From Paenalcaligenes sp050487225 (GTDB lineage Bacteria > Pseudomonadota > Gammaproteobacteria > Burkholderiales > Burkholderiaceae_B): 64,000 nt of DNA. The notes under the pieces were generated by a model, which saw only the letters and a list, made by a program, of their open reading frames with translations, was not told the DNA's origin and ran no database searches. Below, in pieces: positions 33,598-41,693 of this stretch (the stretch's first letter is position 1; the number at the start of each line of letters is the position of its first letter). Made by a program: the position numbers and the translations under genes. The stretch is from the NCBI RefSeq assembly GCF_050487225.1, contig NZ_JBKQGY010000001.1, positions 682,001 through 746,000 on the forward strand, given 5' to 3'.

Positions 33598-36500
33598 ATG
33601 CAGCAACCCAGGTTTCAGAAGACGCTGATCTATTCAGTACTCATTCAAGCTTTGTCCGTAGGATTAGTCGCCAGTAGCCTTACGTCAGCAGCACAGGCCA
33701 CCGCTTTAACTGCCTCAGGCGACTGGTCTGGACAGCCAGCCGTTGACCTCACAGGCTCGGGGCATACCAAAATAGACTTGGCCACCGACACCGTAGGCGT
33801 ACGGATCTATACCAGTAAAGCCTATACGCTCAAACAAGCCGCAAACGATAGCTCTCCCATTGTCTTGGTGCGTGCAGGCAGTAACCTCGAACTCAACACC
33901 AGTGCTATACCTGAAAAAAACAACTCGACAGTCTTAAAAATCACAGGCTCAGGATCAGACACCGCAGCAATCTGGGTAGGCCGTGAACCCCCACCCAATG
34001 ATGGGGATATAGAAACTTCGCAGACTACCGTTTTCCGGGGACAGTATTTAGACATTACCCAGAAAAAAGGCGTAGCGATTGATGGTAATGGTAGTGCTGA
34101 TGCGGCAGGCAATAGTGCCCTCACTACGTTAGACCTGAGCAACAGCAAACTTTCAGCTCAAGAGGGCATACTCTGGGAGGACTACGACACCAATAGTCAG
34201 CTTAACCTTAGTGATGTCACCATTACTGCTGATAACACGGGCGCCTATATCACCTCGTCTCGCGGCTCATCAACAAAGCTCAACACAAATAATCTGAAGA
34301 TCACGACCAAAGGTACAGCAATAGGTGCTGACCTTGGTACAGGGCTCTACCTTTCCGGTGCTGGCATAGATGCCACACTGCATGACACTACGGTTTCTAG
34401 CCAAGCCTCAGCAATAAGAGTGAACAGCAATGCAGCGGCTCATTTCACCGGCACAACCAAAATTTCAGTATCAGACAGCAGTAAGAGTGGCGGTCAAAAT
34501 GGGGTGCATGCCGGTCGTGGAGCTGTAGTCACGATTGATCATTTAGACATGGCCTTCCAATCACAAAAAAATAGTGATTATAGTGGTGCACTAACAGCCT
34601 CCGATGATGCACAGCTTGTTGTAGGCCAATTAGGTCAATCGGCAAGAAGTAAAATAGAGCTTTTTAACCTGCGCAACTCTAACCGCCCCGGTGATGTGGA
34701 AGGGGTGAATGCCTTCTTGGGCGGGGAGGTCACGTTAAATAGCCTAGATATAGTGAACTTCCGCAAGAAAACTTTGGGGGAGGATATCAGCGACAAAGTT
34801 ATTGGCTTGTCGGCACGCTATAACAGCCATCTCACGCTGAATGACAGCACAGTCACCTTCAAAGACTTTAAAGATGAGCCTTTAATGCGTATAGGCTCAA
34901 GCATAGAGAACTCATCGTCCTTAACCCTAACGCAAGGCTCGCGTATACAAGCAGGCCAGTTTGCGGTGCGTATTTCAGATAAATCCACTCTGAATATGAC
35001 TGACTCTAGTCTAGAGGCGGGTAGAGCAGCTATTTATGTCATGCCTGGTGCAGGTGGAAAAAGTAATGAGGTTCAAGCCACATTAAATAACAGCAAGATT
35101 ACTGCTTTACAAGAAAAAAGTAAGGATCCCTTAGCTACTGCCATGCGTATAGGGCCTGTAGGGACAACGCCTGGCGATGCTTACCTCGATATGCGTGTCA
35201 ATAACGGCTCTGTCATTAATGCAGATTATCTCTACCAAGTGCATCGTGGTGGACTAACGCTGGTAGCGGATCAGTCCACACTTTCCGGTGCAGCACAATT
35301 ATCAGCAAACTCCCCTGATAATTATGCCAATGTTACGCTAGCCAATGGTTCCGTCTGGCATCTGAAGCATGACCCGAATAAGCCTACTGCAGCGGACTAT
35401 GTACATGTGAATACACTGACCTTGGATCGTAGTGAGCTGCAGTTTGAGCGTCCAAAAAATAGGCAAGGATTCCAGCAACTGGCCGTCGATACCTTAGATG
35501 GTAAGGGCGGGGTAGTGCAGTTATGGACGGAGTTGCAAGATGACAGCTCTGCAACAGATCAGTTAGTGATTAGAGAAAAGGCTACGGGTACCACGTATTT
35601 GCGTATCAAGCGTTTCGACGATGAACTAGACGATGGTGCGCAAACCAACGTGGGCATTAAGGTGGTTTCCGCAGATAGCGGCACGGCAATCAATACCGCA
35701 ACGACGTCAGCAACAGCTTTTGTTTTAGATAGTGGCTCAACAGGCTACAGGTCTAGCGCTACCCCTTCACTGGTAGCTGGTTTGTACGATTACTACCTAG
35801 TAAAGGGCGGTAAAGGCGGGGAGGCTGAAGGTTGGTACTTAAACTCTAAAGCGGTTCCGATTATTGACCCCGTGGATCCTGTAGATCCTGTAGACCCTGT
35901 GGACCCGGTTGATCCCGTTGACCCCGTTGACCCCGTAGATCCTGTGGACCCAGATCCAGGCAAACCGGAGCCATTGGATCCCGATCCAATAAAACCCACC
36001 ACCTATAGGCCTGAAATTGATGCCTATTTTGCCAACCGTCAAATGGCTGTAGCTACACAACGCCATCGCTGGCAAGAGCGCATTAGCTCTCAAGCGCCTG
36101 GCAGTAGAGCATGGGGCAGAGTCGTGCACCAAGAAGACCGCTTTACTAACCAATTTGGCTATAAGCGGAAAATGGAAAGCACAACGCTGCATTTTGGTGC
36201 AGATGTATGGCAAACCACCTTCTCTGATTTGAGCAAACTCAGCGTTGGTGCCATGATGCTCTTTTCTGACGGTAAGTCTAAAACACGCAACGAGGACTTA
36301 AAAGCCGAAGGCAAAGTAAAGGGGTATAACCTAGGCGTCTATGCCACATGGCAGCAGAATCCTGATAGCGATGCCGGTGTTTATGTAGATAGCTGGTTGA
36401 TGCAAGGTTGGTTCAGAAACAAAGTGAAAGGCGACGGCCTGGACACAGAGAAATATAACTCTCGAAGCTTCTCTGCTTCATTAGAGGGTGGCTATGGTTT

Positions 36501-36921
36501 TGTCTTATCCGAGACAGAAAGCACTCGCTACTACTTACAGCCTCAAGCTCAAGTCATTTGGAGTCGTTTCAGCGCCAATGATGTCTATGAACAAACACAT
36601 ACGCGTGTACATGATCAAGACAAAAACTTTACCTCGTATCGTTTAGGTCTACGCTTCAAAGCGGATATAGCACAAGAGAACGGCACACAACTCGCGCCTT
36701 TTGCTGAGATCAACTACTGGCGTCATCCTAGCAGCTCGCGCATGTCCTTTAACGAACGCTCCGCAAAGGACATTACACCTAAAAATGTGTTTGCAACAAC
36801 AGTAGGTATGCAAGCCCAACTTTCTAAAAGCACCTCTATTTCTGGGCGTTTCTCATACATGATGGGGAATGAAAAGTACCGAGATAGCAATGTGCAACTG
36901 GGTGTTAATTATGCTTGGTAA
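33598..36921 (+). CDS. Autotransporter 1 (pertactin-type, type Va)
   Basis: An 1107-residue surface protein. A signal peptide (residues 1-36) is followed by a beta-helical passenger rich in Ser, Thr and Asn repeats (about 37-755) with the pertactin-like end (GLYDYYLVKGGKGG, GWYLNS). Then come a proline-rich linker with nine VDP repeats (about 759-785) and a C-terminal autotransporter barrel (about 801-1107) ending in the aromatic NYAW. It should export its own passenger to the cell surface; adhesion is the likely role. GGAG precedes the start. Its barrel is nearly identical to that of the next gene while the passengers have diverged. A terminator follows. Confidence 0.9.
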   Translation: MQQPRFQKTLIYSVLIQALSVGLVASSLTSAAQATALTASGDWSGQPAVDLTGSGHTKIDLATDTVGVRIYTSKAYTLKQAANDSSPIVLVRAGSNLELNTSAIPEKNNSTVLKITGSGSDTAAIWVGREPPPNDGDIETSQTTVFRGQYLDITQKKGVAIDGNGSADAAGNSALTTLDLSNSKLSAQEGILWEDYDTNSQLNLSDVTITADNTGAYITSSRGSSTKLNTNNLKITTKGTAIGADLGTGLYLSGAGIDATLHDTTVSSQASAIRVNSNAAAHFTGTTKISVSDSSKSGGQNGVHAGRGAVVTIDHLDMAFQSQKNSDYSGALTASDDAQLVVGQLGQSARSKIELFNLRNSNRPGDVEGVNAFLGGEVTLNSLDIVNFRKKTLGEDISDKVIGLSARYNSHLTLNDSTVTFKDFKDEPLMRIGSSIENSSSLTLTQGSRIQAGQFAVRISDKSTLNMTDSSLEAGRAAIYVMPGAGGKSNEVQATLNNSKITALQEKSKDPLATAMRIGPVGTTPGDAYLDMRVNNGSVINADYLYQVHRGGLTLVADQSTLSGAAQLSANSPDNYANVTLANGSVWHLKHDPNKPTAADYVHVNTLTLDRSELQFERPKNRQGFQQLAVDTLDGKGGVVQLWTELQDDSSATDQLVIREKATGTTYLRIKRFDDELDDGAQTNVGIKVVSADSGTAINTATTSATAFVLDSGSTGYRSSATPSLVAGLYDYYLVKGGKGGEAEGWYLNSKAVPIIDPVDPVDPVDPVDPVDPVDPVDPVDPVDPDPGKPEPLDPDPIKPTTYRPEIDAYFANRQMAVATQRHRWQERISSQAPGSRAWGRVVHQEDRFTNQFGYKRKMESTTLHFGADVWQTTFSDLSKLSVGAMMLFSDGKSKTRNEDLKAEGKVKGYNLGVYATWQQNPDSDAGVYVDSWLMQGWFRNKVKGDGLDTEKYNSRSFSASLEGGYGFVLSETESTRYYLQPQAQVIWSRFSANDVYEQTHTRVHDQDKNFTSYRLGLRFKADIAQENGTQLAPFAEINYWRHPSSSRMSFNERSAKDITPKNVFATTVGMQAQLSKSTSISGRFSYMMGNEKYRDSNVQLGVNYAW
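35872..35952 (+). repeat. Nine tandem 9-bp repeats encoding VDP
   Basis: Nine degenerate copies of a 9-base unit (for example GTAGATCCT, GTTGACCCC) encode Val-Asp-Pro in the linker of autotransporter 1. Unit length is a multiple of three, so copy-number change would alter linker length without frameshift. The paralogue has a shorter, different DP-rich linker here. Confidence 0.9.
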
Positions 36922-36950
36922 CTTGCCCAGCTAAATTGTTTATCCTCACG

Positions 36951-36980
36951 AAAAAGCCGCCAAATACTGGCGGCTTTTTT
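36951..36980 (+). terminator. Terminator of autotransporter 1
   Basis: GCCGCCA (36956-36962) pairs with TGGCGGC (36968-36974), flanked by five A and six T. It is duplicated with small changes after autotransporter 2. Confidence 0.9.
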
Positions 36981-36983
36981 ACT

Positions 36984-37015
36984 TCTTAGGCCTTTAAGCT
37001 AGAACGCAGGCCTTC
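36984..37015 (-). pseudogene. Vestigial 3' end of ytoQ between the autotransporters
   Basis: Read on the minus strand, the bases ending at the stop at 36986-36988 spell E-G-L-R-S-S-L-K-A-stop; the intact ytoQ ends E-I-L-R-Y-T-L-K-A-stop at 40609. Twenty of 24 adjacent bases match, directly after the duplicated terminator. This marks the right edge of the ancestral duplication unit. Confidence 0.7.
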
Positions 37016-37021
37016 TCTAAG

Positions 37022-37123
37022 ATGACAAAAAAACAATGTCCAAAGTGCCATTCAGTTGCTTGTATAGGCCAAATTTTTTCTGACCAAGAGGCTACACCTC
37101 TCATGTTACAAGTTGGTAATTAA
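37022..37123 (+). CDS. Possible 33-residue cysteine-containing microprotein
   Basis: A short frame beginning MTKKQCPKCHSVACIG, with a CxxC(H)xxxC cluster resembling half a zinc ribbon. No good ribosome site precedes it, and it lies in the gap between the autotransporters just after the ytoQ remnant. It may be chance or a remnant; I cannot assign a family. Confidence 0.22.
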   Translation: MTKKQCPKCHSVACIGQIFSDQEATPLMLQVGN

Positions 37124-37277
37124 TTATATCTTTATCGCTCTTTTGTCTTTAACTCCTTTCATTTGTTAGCATTATTAGGAAAATAAGCCATTGAACTTTT
37201 CCTAAAAATAACGATGGCACAGCGTAGTAAACCTACTCTGCAACATAGAAAACCAGAGCCACAGAAACGGAGAAGAT

Positions 37278-40200
37278 ATGCATAAAGCCACATTCAAAAA
37301 AAAGATCTACGTATTATCACTACAAACACTAGCGATCACCGTTCTCGCCAGCACCAATATGACTCTAGCCTATGCAACACTACTACATGCGAATGGCGAC
37401 TGGACGAGCAACATTCCCATTGATCTCTCTAACGAGGGGATCACAAGAATAGAAACGGATAAAGAAACTACTGGCCTACAGGTCTATACCAACACAGCCT
37501 ACACACTCGCCAAACCCAATGGAGCTACTGAGCCCAGTATATTTGTACGAGCAGGCAGTACATTCAAACTGAATACCTCTGACATCTCTGGAAAAACGGG
37601 TTCTGACATTTTGACAGTGGTAGGCCATACCCCCGAAACTGCTGCTATCTGGATAGGGAGTGAGTTGCCACCCTATGAAAAAGATATAGAAACATCCAAA
37701 GAAACAGTATTTCAAGGCCAATACTTAAACATTATTCAGAAAGAGGGCACTGCTATACATGGCAACGGCAGCCCAGATAGTAACGGCGGTAGTGCTCTCA
37801 CTACCTTTGAACTCAAGAACAGTAGTATCTCTGCACTAGAGGGCATAGTCTGGATAGATTATGGAACAACCAGCAAACTCAACCTAGATGATGTCAGCCT
37901 CAATACAGGTAACTCAGGCATTTATATTGCCTCCTCAGCAGAGGGTAATACAACGCTTACGGCCCGTAACCTCGACATTACTACTGGCGAGGAAGTATCT
38001 GGCGGCAATATCGCTGTAGGCCTAACACTGAACGGTGAAGGTCTAACTGCCACACTGGACAATACAACGATTTCAGGAAAAACCTCCGCACTCAGCATTC
38101 GTGGTGCTCAGGCTCATTTCACAGGTGATACGAAAATTTCCTCTCAAGACAGTACCCGAGGAGGACAATTTGGTATCCGTACATCGGATGCTAGTACCGT
38201 CCTTACCATCGACCACTTAGAGCTGGACTACCTCTCCAAATACAATGGAGCTTATGGTGGAGGGATTGTTGCGTCGAATAACAGTAAAGTGTTCATCGGA
38301 ACCTTAGGTCAAAATCGACGTAGCAAAATTAAAGTCTTTACGATTGAGAACGCCAACCCCTACTATGAAACCTTAGGTATAAATGCGATCTCAGGAGAAA
38401 TTACACTCAACAGTGTAGATTTGGTTAATTTTCGCCCAGGAGTTAACGGGGAAGAGATTAGCAAGAGTGTTATCGGAATTCAGACTAGCTACCGTGGAAA
38501 CGTCACGCTTAACGACAGCACTGTAATTATCAAAGACACTGATGACGATCCTTTCTTTAGCAATACCGTAGGTGCAAATCTTAATGCCAACACACAGCTT
38601 ACGTTGACACAGGGCTCGCATATAGAAGCAGGGCGATTTGCCGTTAAGATGGCCAAAAAATCCGCCTTGACAATGCGGGACTCAAGTCTTGCTGCGACAA
38701 TCTCAGCCATCTATGCGTCCCCAAGCGTAGGGACTCAACAAGAAATCGGTGTACACGCCTCTATAGATAACAGTCGCATTACTGCTTTACAGAAAAACCT
38801 TACAGATCCATTCGGTACCGCTCTAACGGTAGGTTCAGAGCGCCTTACCGATGCAGCCCATTTAGATATAGAAGCCAAAAATGGATCTGTCATTAATGCT
38901 AACTACCTCTATAAAGTTCAACGAGGTACTCTGACCTTAAACGCCGATAACTCAACGCTCTATGGTGCTGCCCGTATTGCGGCCCCCTACACGGTAGGTG
39001 GCTTGAAAAACTCTGCTGACGTGACCCTTACTAACGGTTCGGTTTGGCACCTTAATAAAGATCCTGATACTTTTCAGCCTACTGAGCCTGACTATGTTCA
39101 TGTAAATAATTTGGTGCTAGATCATAGCGAAATACGTTTTTCTAAACCCAAGAGCTTACAAGACTTCCAACAGTTTGCCGTAGGGACCTTACATGGCACG
39201 AATGGAGTCATTGAGCTATGGACAGAATTAAACAATGATCAATCTGGATCTGACCAACTACTCATACGAGATCAAGCCACCGGAACTACTTTTCTGCGTA
39301 TTAAGCGTTTTGATGATAAATCAAACGATGGTGCACAAACCAATGTAGGTATCAAGGTGGTTTCGGCCGATAGTGGTACAGCAACCAATACCGCAACAAC
39401 GGCTGATAATGCCTTTATTTTGGACAGCGGCTCTACTGGTTATAGAGCAGGTACTACTCCTTCACTGGCCGCGGGCTTATATGACTATTACTTAGTGAAA
39501 GGCGGTAAAGGTGGGGAATCCGAAAGCTGGTATTTAAACTCTAAAGCGACTCCAATAATTGACCCTGATCCTATTGATCCAGACCCGGTGGATCCCGATC
39601 CTGTAGACCCCATAAAACCTACCACCTATAGGCCTGAAATTGATGCCTATTTTGCCAACCGTCAAATGGCCGTCGCTACGCAACGCCATCGCTGGCAAGA
39701 GCGCATTAGTTCTCAAGCATCTGGTAGTAGAGCATGGGGAAGGACCGCGCACCAAGAAGACCGCTTTACCAACCAATTTGGCTATAAGCGCAAAATGGAA
39801 AGCACAACGCTGCATTTTGGTGCAGATGTGTGGCAAACCACTTTTTCTGATTTGAGCAAACTAAGCGTTGGTGCCATGGTGCTCTTTTCTGATGGCAAGT
39901 CTAAAACACGCAATGAACATTTAACAGCCGAAGGCAAAGTAAAGGGGTACAACCTAGGCGTCTATGCCACATGGCAGCAGAATCCTGATAGCGATGTCGG
40001 CGTTTATGTAGATAGTTGGTTGATGCAGGGCTGGTTCAGAAACAAAGTAAAAGGCGAGGGTCTTAATGCTGAAAAGTACAACTCTCGAAACATCTCTGCT
40101 TCGTTAGAGGGAGGCTATGGTTTTGTCTTATCTGAAACAGAGAGCACTCGTTACTACTTACAGCCCCAGGCTCAAGTGATTTGGAGTCACTTCAACGCAA

Positions 40201-40544
40201 ATGATGTCTATGAACAAACACGCACTCGTATACACGAGCAAGGTAAAAGTTTTACTTCGTATCGTTTAGGTCTGCGCTTCAAAGCGGATATAGCACAAGA
40301 GAACGGCACACAACTTGCTCCTTTTGCTGAACTCAACTACTGGCGCCATCCTAGCAGCTCGCGCATGTCCTTTAACGAACGTTCCGCAAAGGACATTACG
40401 CCTAAAAATGTGTTCGCAACAACGGTAGGTATGCAAGCTCAACTTTCTAAAAGCACCTCAATTTCTGGGCGTTTTTCATACATGATGGGGAATGAAAAGT
40501 ACCGAGATAGCAATGTGCAGTTGGGGGTTAATTATGCTTGGTAA
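37278..40544 (+). CDS. Autotransporter 2 (pertactin-type paralogue)
   Basis: A 1088-residue paralogue of autotransporter 1: signal peptide (about residues 1-34), beta-helical passenger, a DP-rich linker (DPDPIDPDPVDPDPVDP) and a barrel (about 782-1088) ending NYAW. I count about 20 amino acid differences over the 307 barrel residues, only one of them in the last ~90, whereas the passengers are far more diverged. The passenger keeps NGSVINANYLYKVQRG and TNVGIKVVSADSGTA, also seen in copy 1. GGAGAAG precedes the start. It would present a different passenger through an equivalent barrel. Confidence 0.9.
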   Translation: MHKATFKKKIYVLSLQTLAITVLASTNMTLAYATLLHANGDWTSNIPIDLSNEGITRIETDKETTGLQVYTNTAYTLAKPNGATEPSIFVRAGSTFKLNTSDISGKTGSDILTVVGHTPETAAIWIGSELPPYEKDIETSKETVFQGQYLNIIQKEGTAIHGNGSPDSNGGSALTTFELKNSSISALEGIVWIDYGTTSKLNLDDVSLNTGNSGIYIASSAEGNTTLTARNLDITTGEEVSGGNIAVGLTLNGEGLTATLDNTTISGKTSALSIRGAQAHFTGDTKISSQDSTRGGQFGIRTSDASTVLTIDHLELDYLSKYNGAYGGGIVASNNSKVFIGTLGQNRRSKIKVFTIENANPYYETLGINAISGEITLNSVDLVNFRPGVNGEEISKSVIGIQTSYRGNVTLNDSTVIIKDTDDDPFFSNTVGANLNANTQLTLTQGSHIEAGRFAVKMAKKSALTMRDSSLAATISAIYASPSVGTQQEIGVHASIDNSRITALQKNLTDPFGTALTVGSERLTDAAHLDIEAKNGSVINANYLYKVQRGTLTLNADNSTLYGAARIAAPYTVGGLKNSADVTLTNGSVWHLNKDPDTFQPTEPDYVHVNNLVLDHSEIRFSKPKSLQDFQQFAVGTLHGTNGVIELWTELNNDQSGSDQLLIRDQATGTTFLRIKRFDDKSNDGAQTNVGIKVVSADSGTATNTATTADNAFILDSGSTGYRAGTTPSLAAGLYDYYLVKGGKGGESESWYLNSKATPIIDPDPIDPDPVDPDPVDPIKPTTYRPEIDAYFANRQMAVATQRHRWQERISSQASGSRAWGRTAHQEDRFTNQFGYKRKMESTTLHFGADVWQTTFSDLSKLSVGAMVLFSDGKSKTRNEHLTAEGKVKGYNLGVYATWQQNPDSDVGVYVDSWLMQGWFRNKVKGEGLNAEKYNSRNISASLEGGYGFVLSETESTRYYLQPQAQVIWSHFNANDVYEQTRTRIHEQGKSFTSYRLGLRFKADIAQENGTQLAPFAELNYWRHPSSSRMSFNERSAKDITPKNVFATTVGMQAQLSKSTSISGRFSYMMGNEKYRDSNVQLGVNYAW

Positions 40545-40573
40545 CTTGCCCAGCTAAATTGTTTATCTTCACG

Positions 40574-40603
40574 AAAAAGCCGCCAAACACTGACGGCTTT
40601 TTT
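40574..40603. terminator. Shared terminator of autotransporter 2 and ytoQ
   Basis: A second copy of the terminator: GCCGCCA (40579-40585) with TGACGGC (40591-40597), one mismatch relative to the first copy, flanked by five A and six T. It can serve both convergent genes. Confidence 0.85.
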
Positions 40604-40608
40604 ACTTC

Positions 40609-41049
40609 TTAGGCCTTCAACGTATAACGCAGAATTTCTACTACCTGTTCAGGCGTAGTCGCCCATGCTTGGGCGTTGGCATCCACCTCTTTAAGAGGGT
40701 GAATAATATCTTCTGCATGTAGGGTAATGTATGGCTTACCCAAGGCCGCACAGAAACCCGCATCAAAAGCGGCGTTCCACTGCTTATACTTGTCACCAAA
40801 ACGCACTACCACCAGATCTGCTTTCTCAATCAGTGTACGTGTGCGAATCGCGTTCACTTTAGATGATTTGTGATCACGCCAAAATGATTCGCTTTCAGGC
40901 CCCAAATGGTCGCCTGCTGCATCACTGGCATCATGATCAGTTACGGGTGCAGTGAAATGAATGTCCAATCCGGCCGCGCGGGCACCGTTGGCGATCTGTT
41001 CACGCCAATCCGTGTGAATCTCGCCAGACAAATAGACGGTAAAGCTCAT
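40609..41049 (-). CDS. ytoQ: YtoQ family protein
   Basis: A 146-residue protein with the look of the YtoQ family, related in fold to nucleoside 2-deoxyribosyltransferases: N-terminal VYLSGEIHTDWREQI, central DLVVVRFGDKYKQWNAAFDAG and a short C-terminal helix. Biochemical function is not established. The ATG at 41049 has GGAGA six bases upstream; the longer frame reads back through a terminator-like hairpin. It converges on autotransporter 2, and its last codons are duplicated as a remnant at 36984-37015. Confidence 0.8.
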   Translation of the reverse strand: MSFTVYLSGEIHTDWREQIANGARAAGLDIHFTAPVTDHDASDAAGDHLGPESESFWRDHKSSKVNAIRTRTLIEKADLVVVRFGDKYKQWNAAFDAGFCAALGKPYITLHAEDIIHPLKEVDANAQAWATTPEQVVEILRYTLKA

Positions 41050-41064
41050 GTAAGTCTCCATAAT

Positions 41065-41100
41065 AAAAAGTCGGGTTAGCTCCAAGGGAAGCACCCGACT
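41065..41100 (-). terminator. Terminator-like hairpin immediately upstream of ytoQ
   Basis: On the minus strand AGTCGGGT pairs with ACCCGACT (41093-41100 and 41069-41076), with further inner pairs, followed by TTTTATT. It ends only 20 bases before the ytoQ start. It may end the deaminase operon or attenuate ytoQ. Confidence 0.7.
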
Positions 41101-41186
41101 CATTCAAGCAGACTACACCATAGCATGTTGCGCTAGATAGAGAACCTACACAGCATGATGCGCAGTATTCAAGACAGCAATATCAT

Positions 41187-41693
41187 TTAGGTCCAGAAAC
41201 CGTGATGAGGCACAGCAGCTTCATCCTCAATTAAAGGGCCTATGACAGTAACTGGTCTTTGGCCACGAGCAAAAACCTCTCTACATGGCAACGAAAATGT
41301 AGGATTTTCAGGATGATCGCCTGTTAACTCCAATAGTTTTTCTTCTGCTAATGCATAGACCACACGTCCTATACCGCACCAATAAATTGCTCCAGAACAC
41401 ATGCAGCAAGGCTCTGCACTGGTATATAAGGTGCATTTAGCGAGCTCCTCAGGAGACAGCAACTTAGCTGCTTCTGCGGCAGCGCGTAATTCTGCGTGTT
41501 GCGTTGGATCACCCTCAGGAGGCATGGAGTTATTTCCAGCCATGCAGACTATTGTTCCATTACCATCTGCCACCAATGCTGCAAAAGGGTGTCTACCGCT
41601 GTTCTTAGACTGCTCAGATAGCACAATGGTTTGACGTAGCAGTTTCATATCTCTGGGACTGAGTTCTGTATTGTCAACGTAAGTATTAGTCAT
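41187..41693 (-). CDS. Guanine/nucleoside deaminase of the cytidine deaminase-like family
   Basis: A 168-residue zinc hydrolase with the deaminase motif: H66 and the proton-shuttle E68 in QHAELRAA, then C96 and C99 in SAEPCCMC. The overall length and NSMPPEGDPTQHAE resemble bacterial guanine deaminases, which convert guanine to xanthine. Its start overlaps the end of the xanthine-type permease gene by eight bases, so uptake and deamination of purines are probably coupled. A different amino-purine substrate is possible. Confidence 0.8.
   Translation of the reverse strand: MTNTYVDNTELSPRDMKLLRQTIVLSEQSKNSGRHPFAALVADGNGTIVCMAGNNSMPPEGDPTQHAELRAAAEAAKLLSPEELAKCTLYTSAEPCCMCSGAIYWCGIGRVVYALAEEKLLELTGDHPENPTFSLPCREVFARGQRPVTVIGPLIEDEAAVPHHGFWT

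Larger units (their letters stand above)
36981..37277. other. Spacer between the two autotransporters
   Basis: After the terminator this gap holds the ytoQ remnant, the possible microprotein and an AT-rich stretch (about 37110-37215) that should contain the promoter of autotransporter 2. It does not resemble the leader of autotransporter 1 except for GGAGAAG just before each start. Confidence 0.5.

Noticed and set aside
35872..35952. Tandem repeats considered as a CRISPR-like array
   Set aside because: Nine-base contiguous units without spacers, in frame in a coding region; no cas genes.
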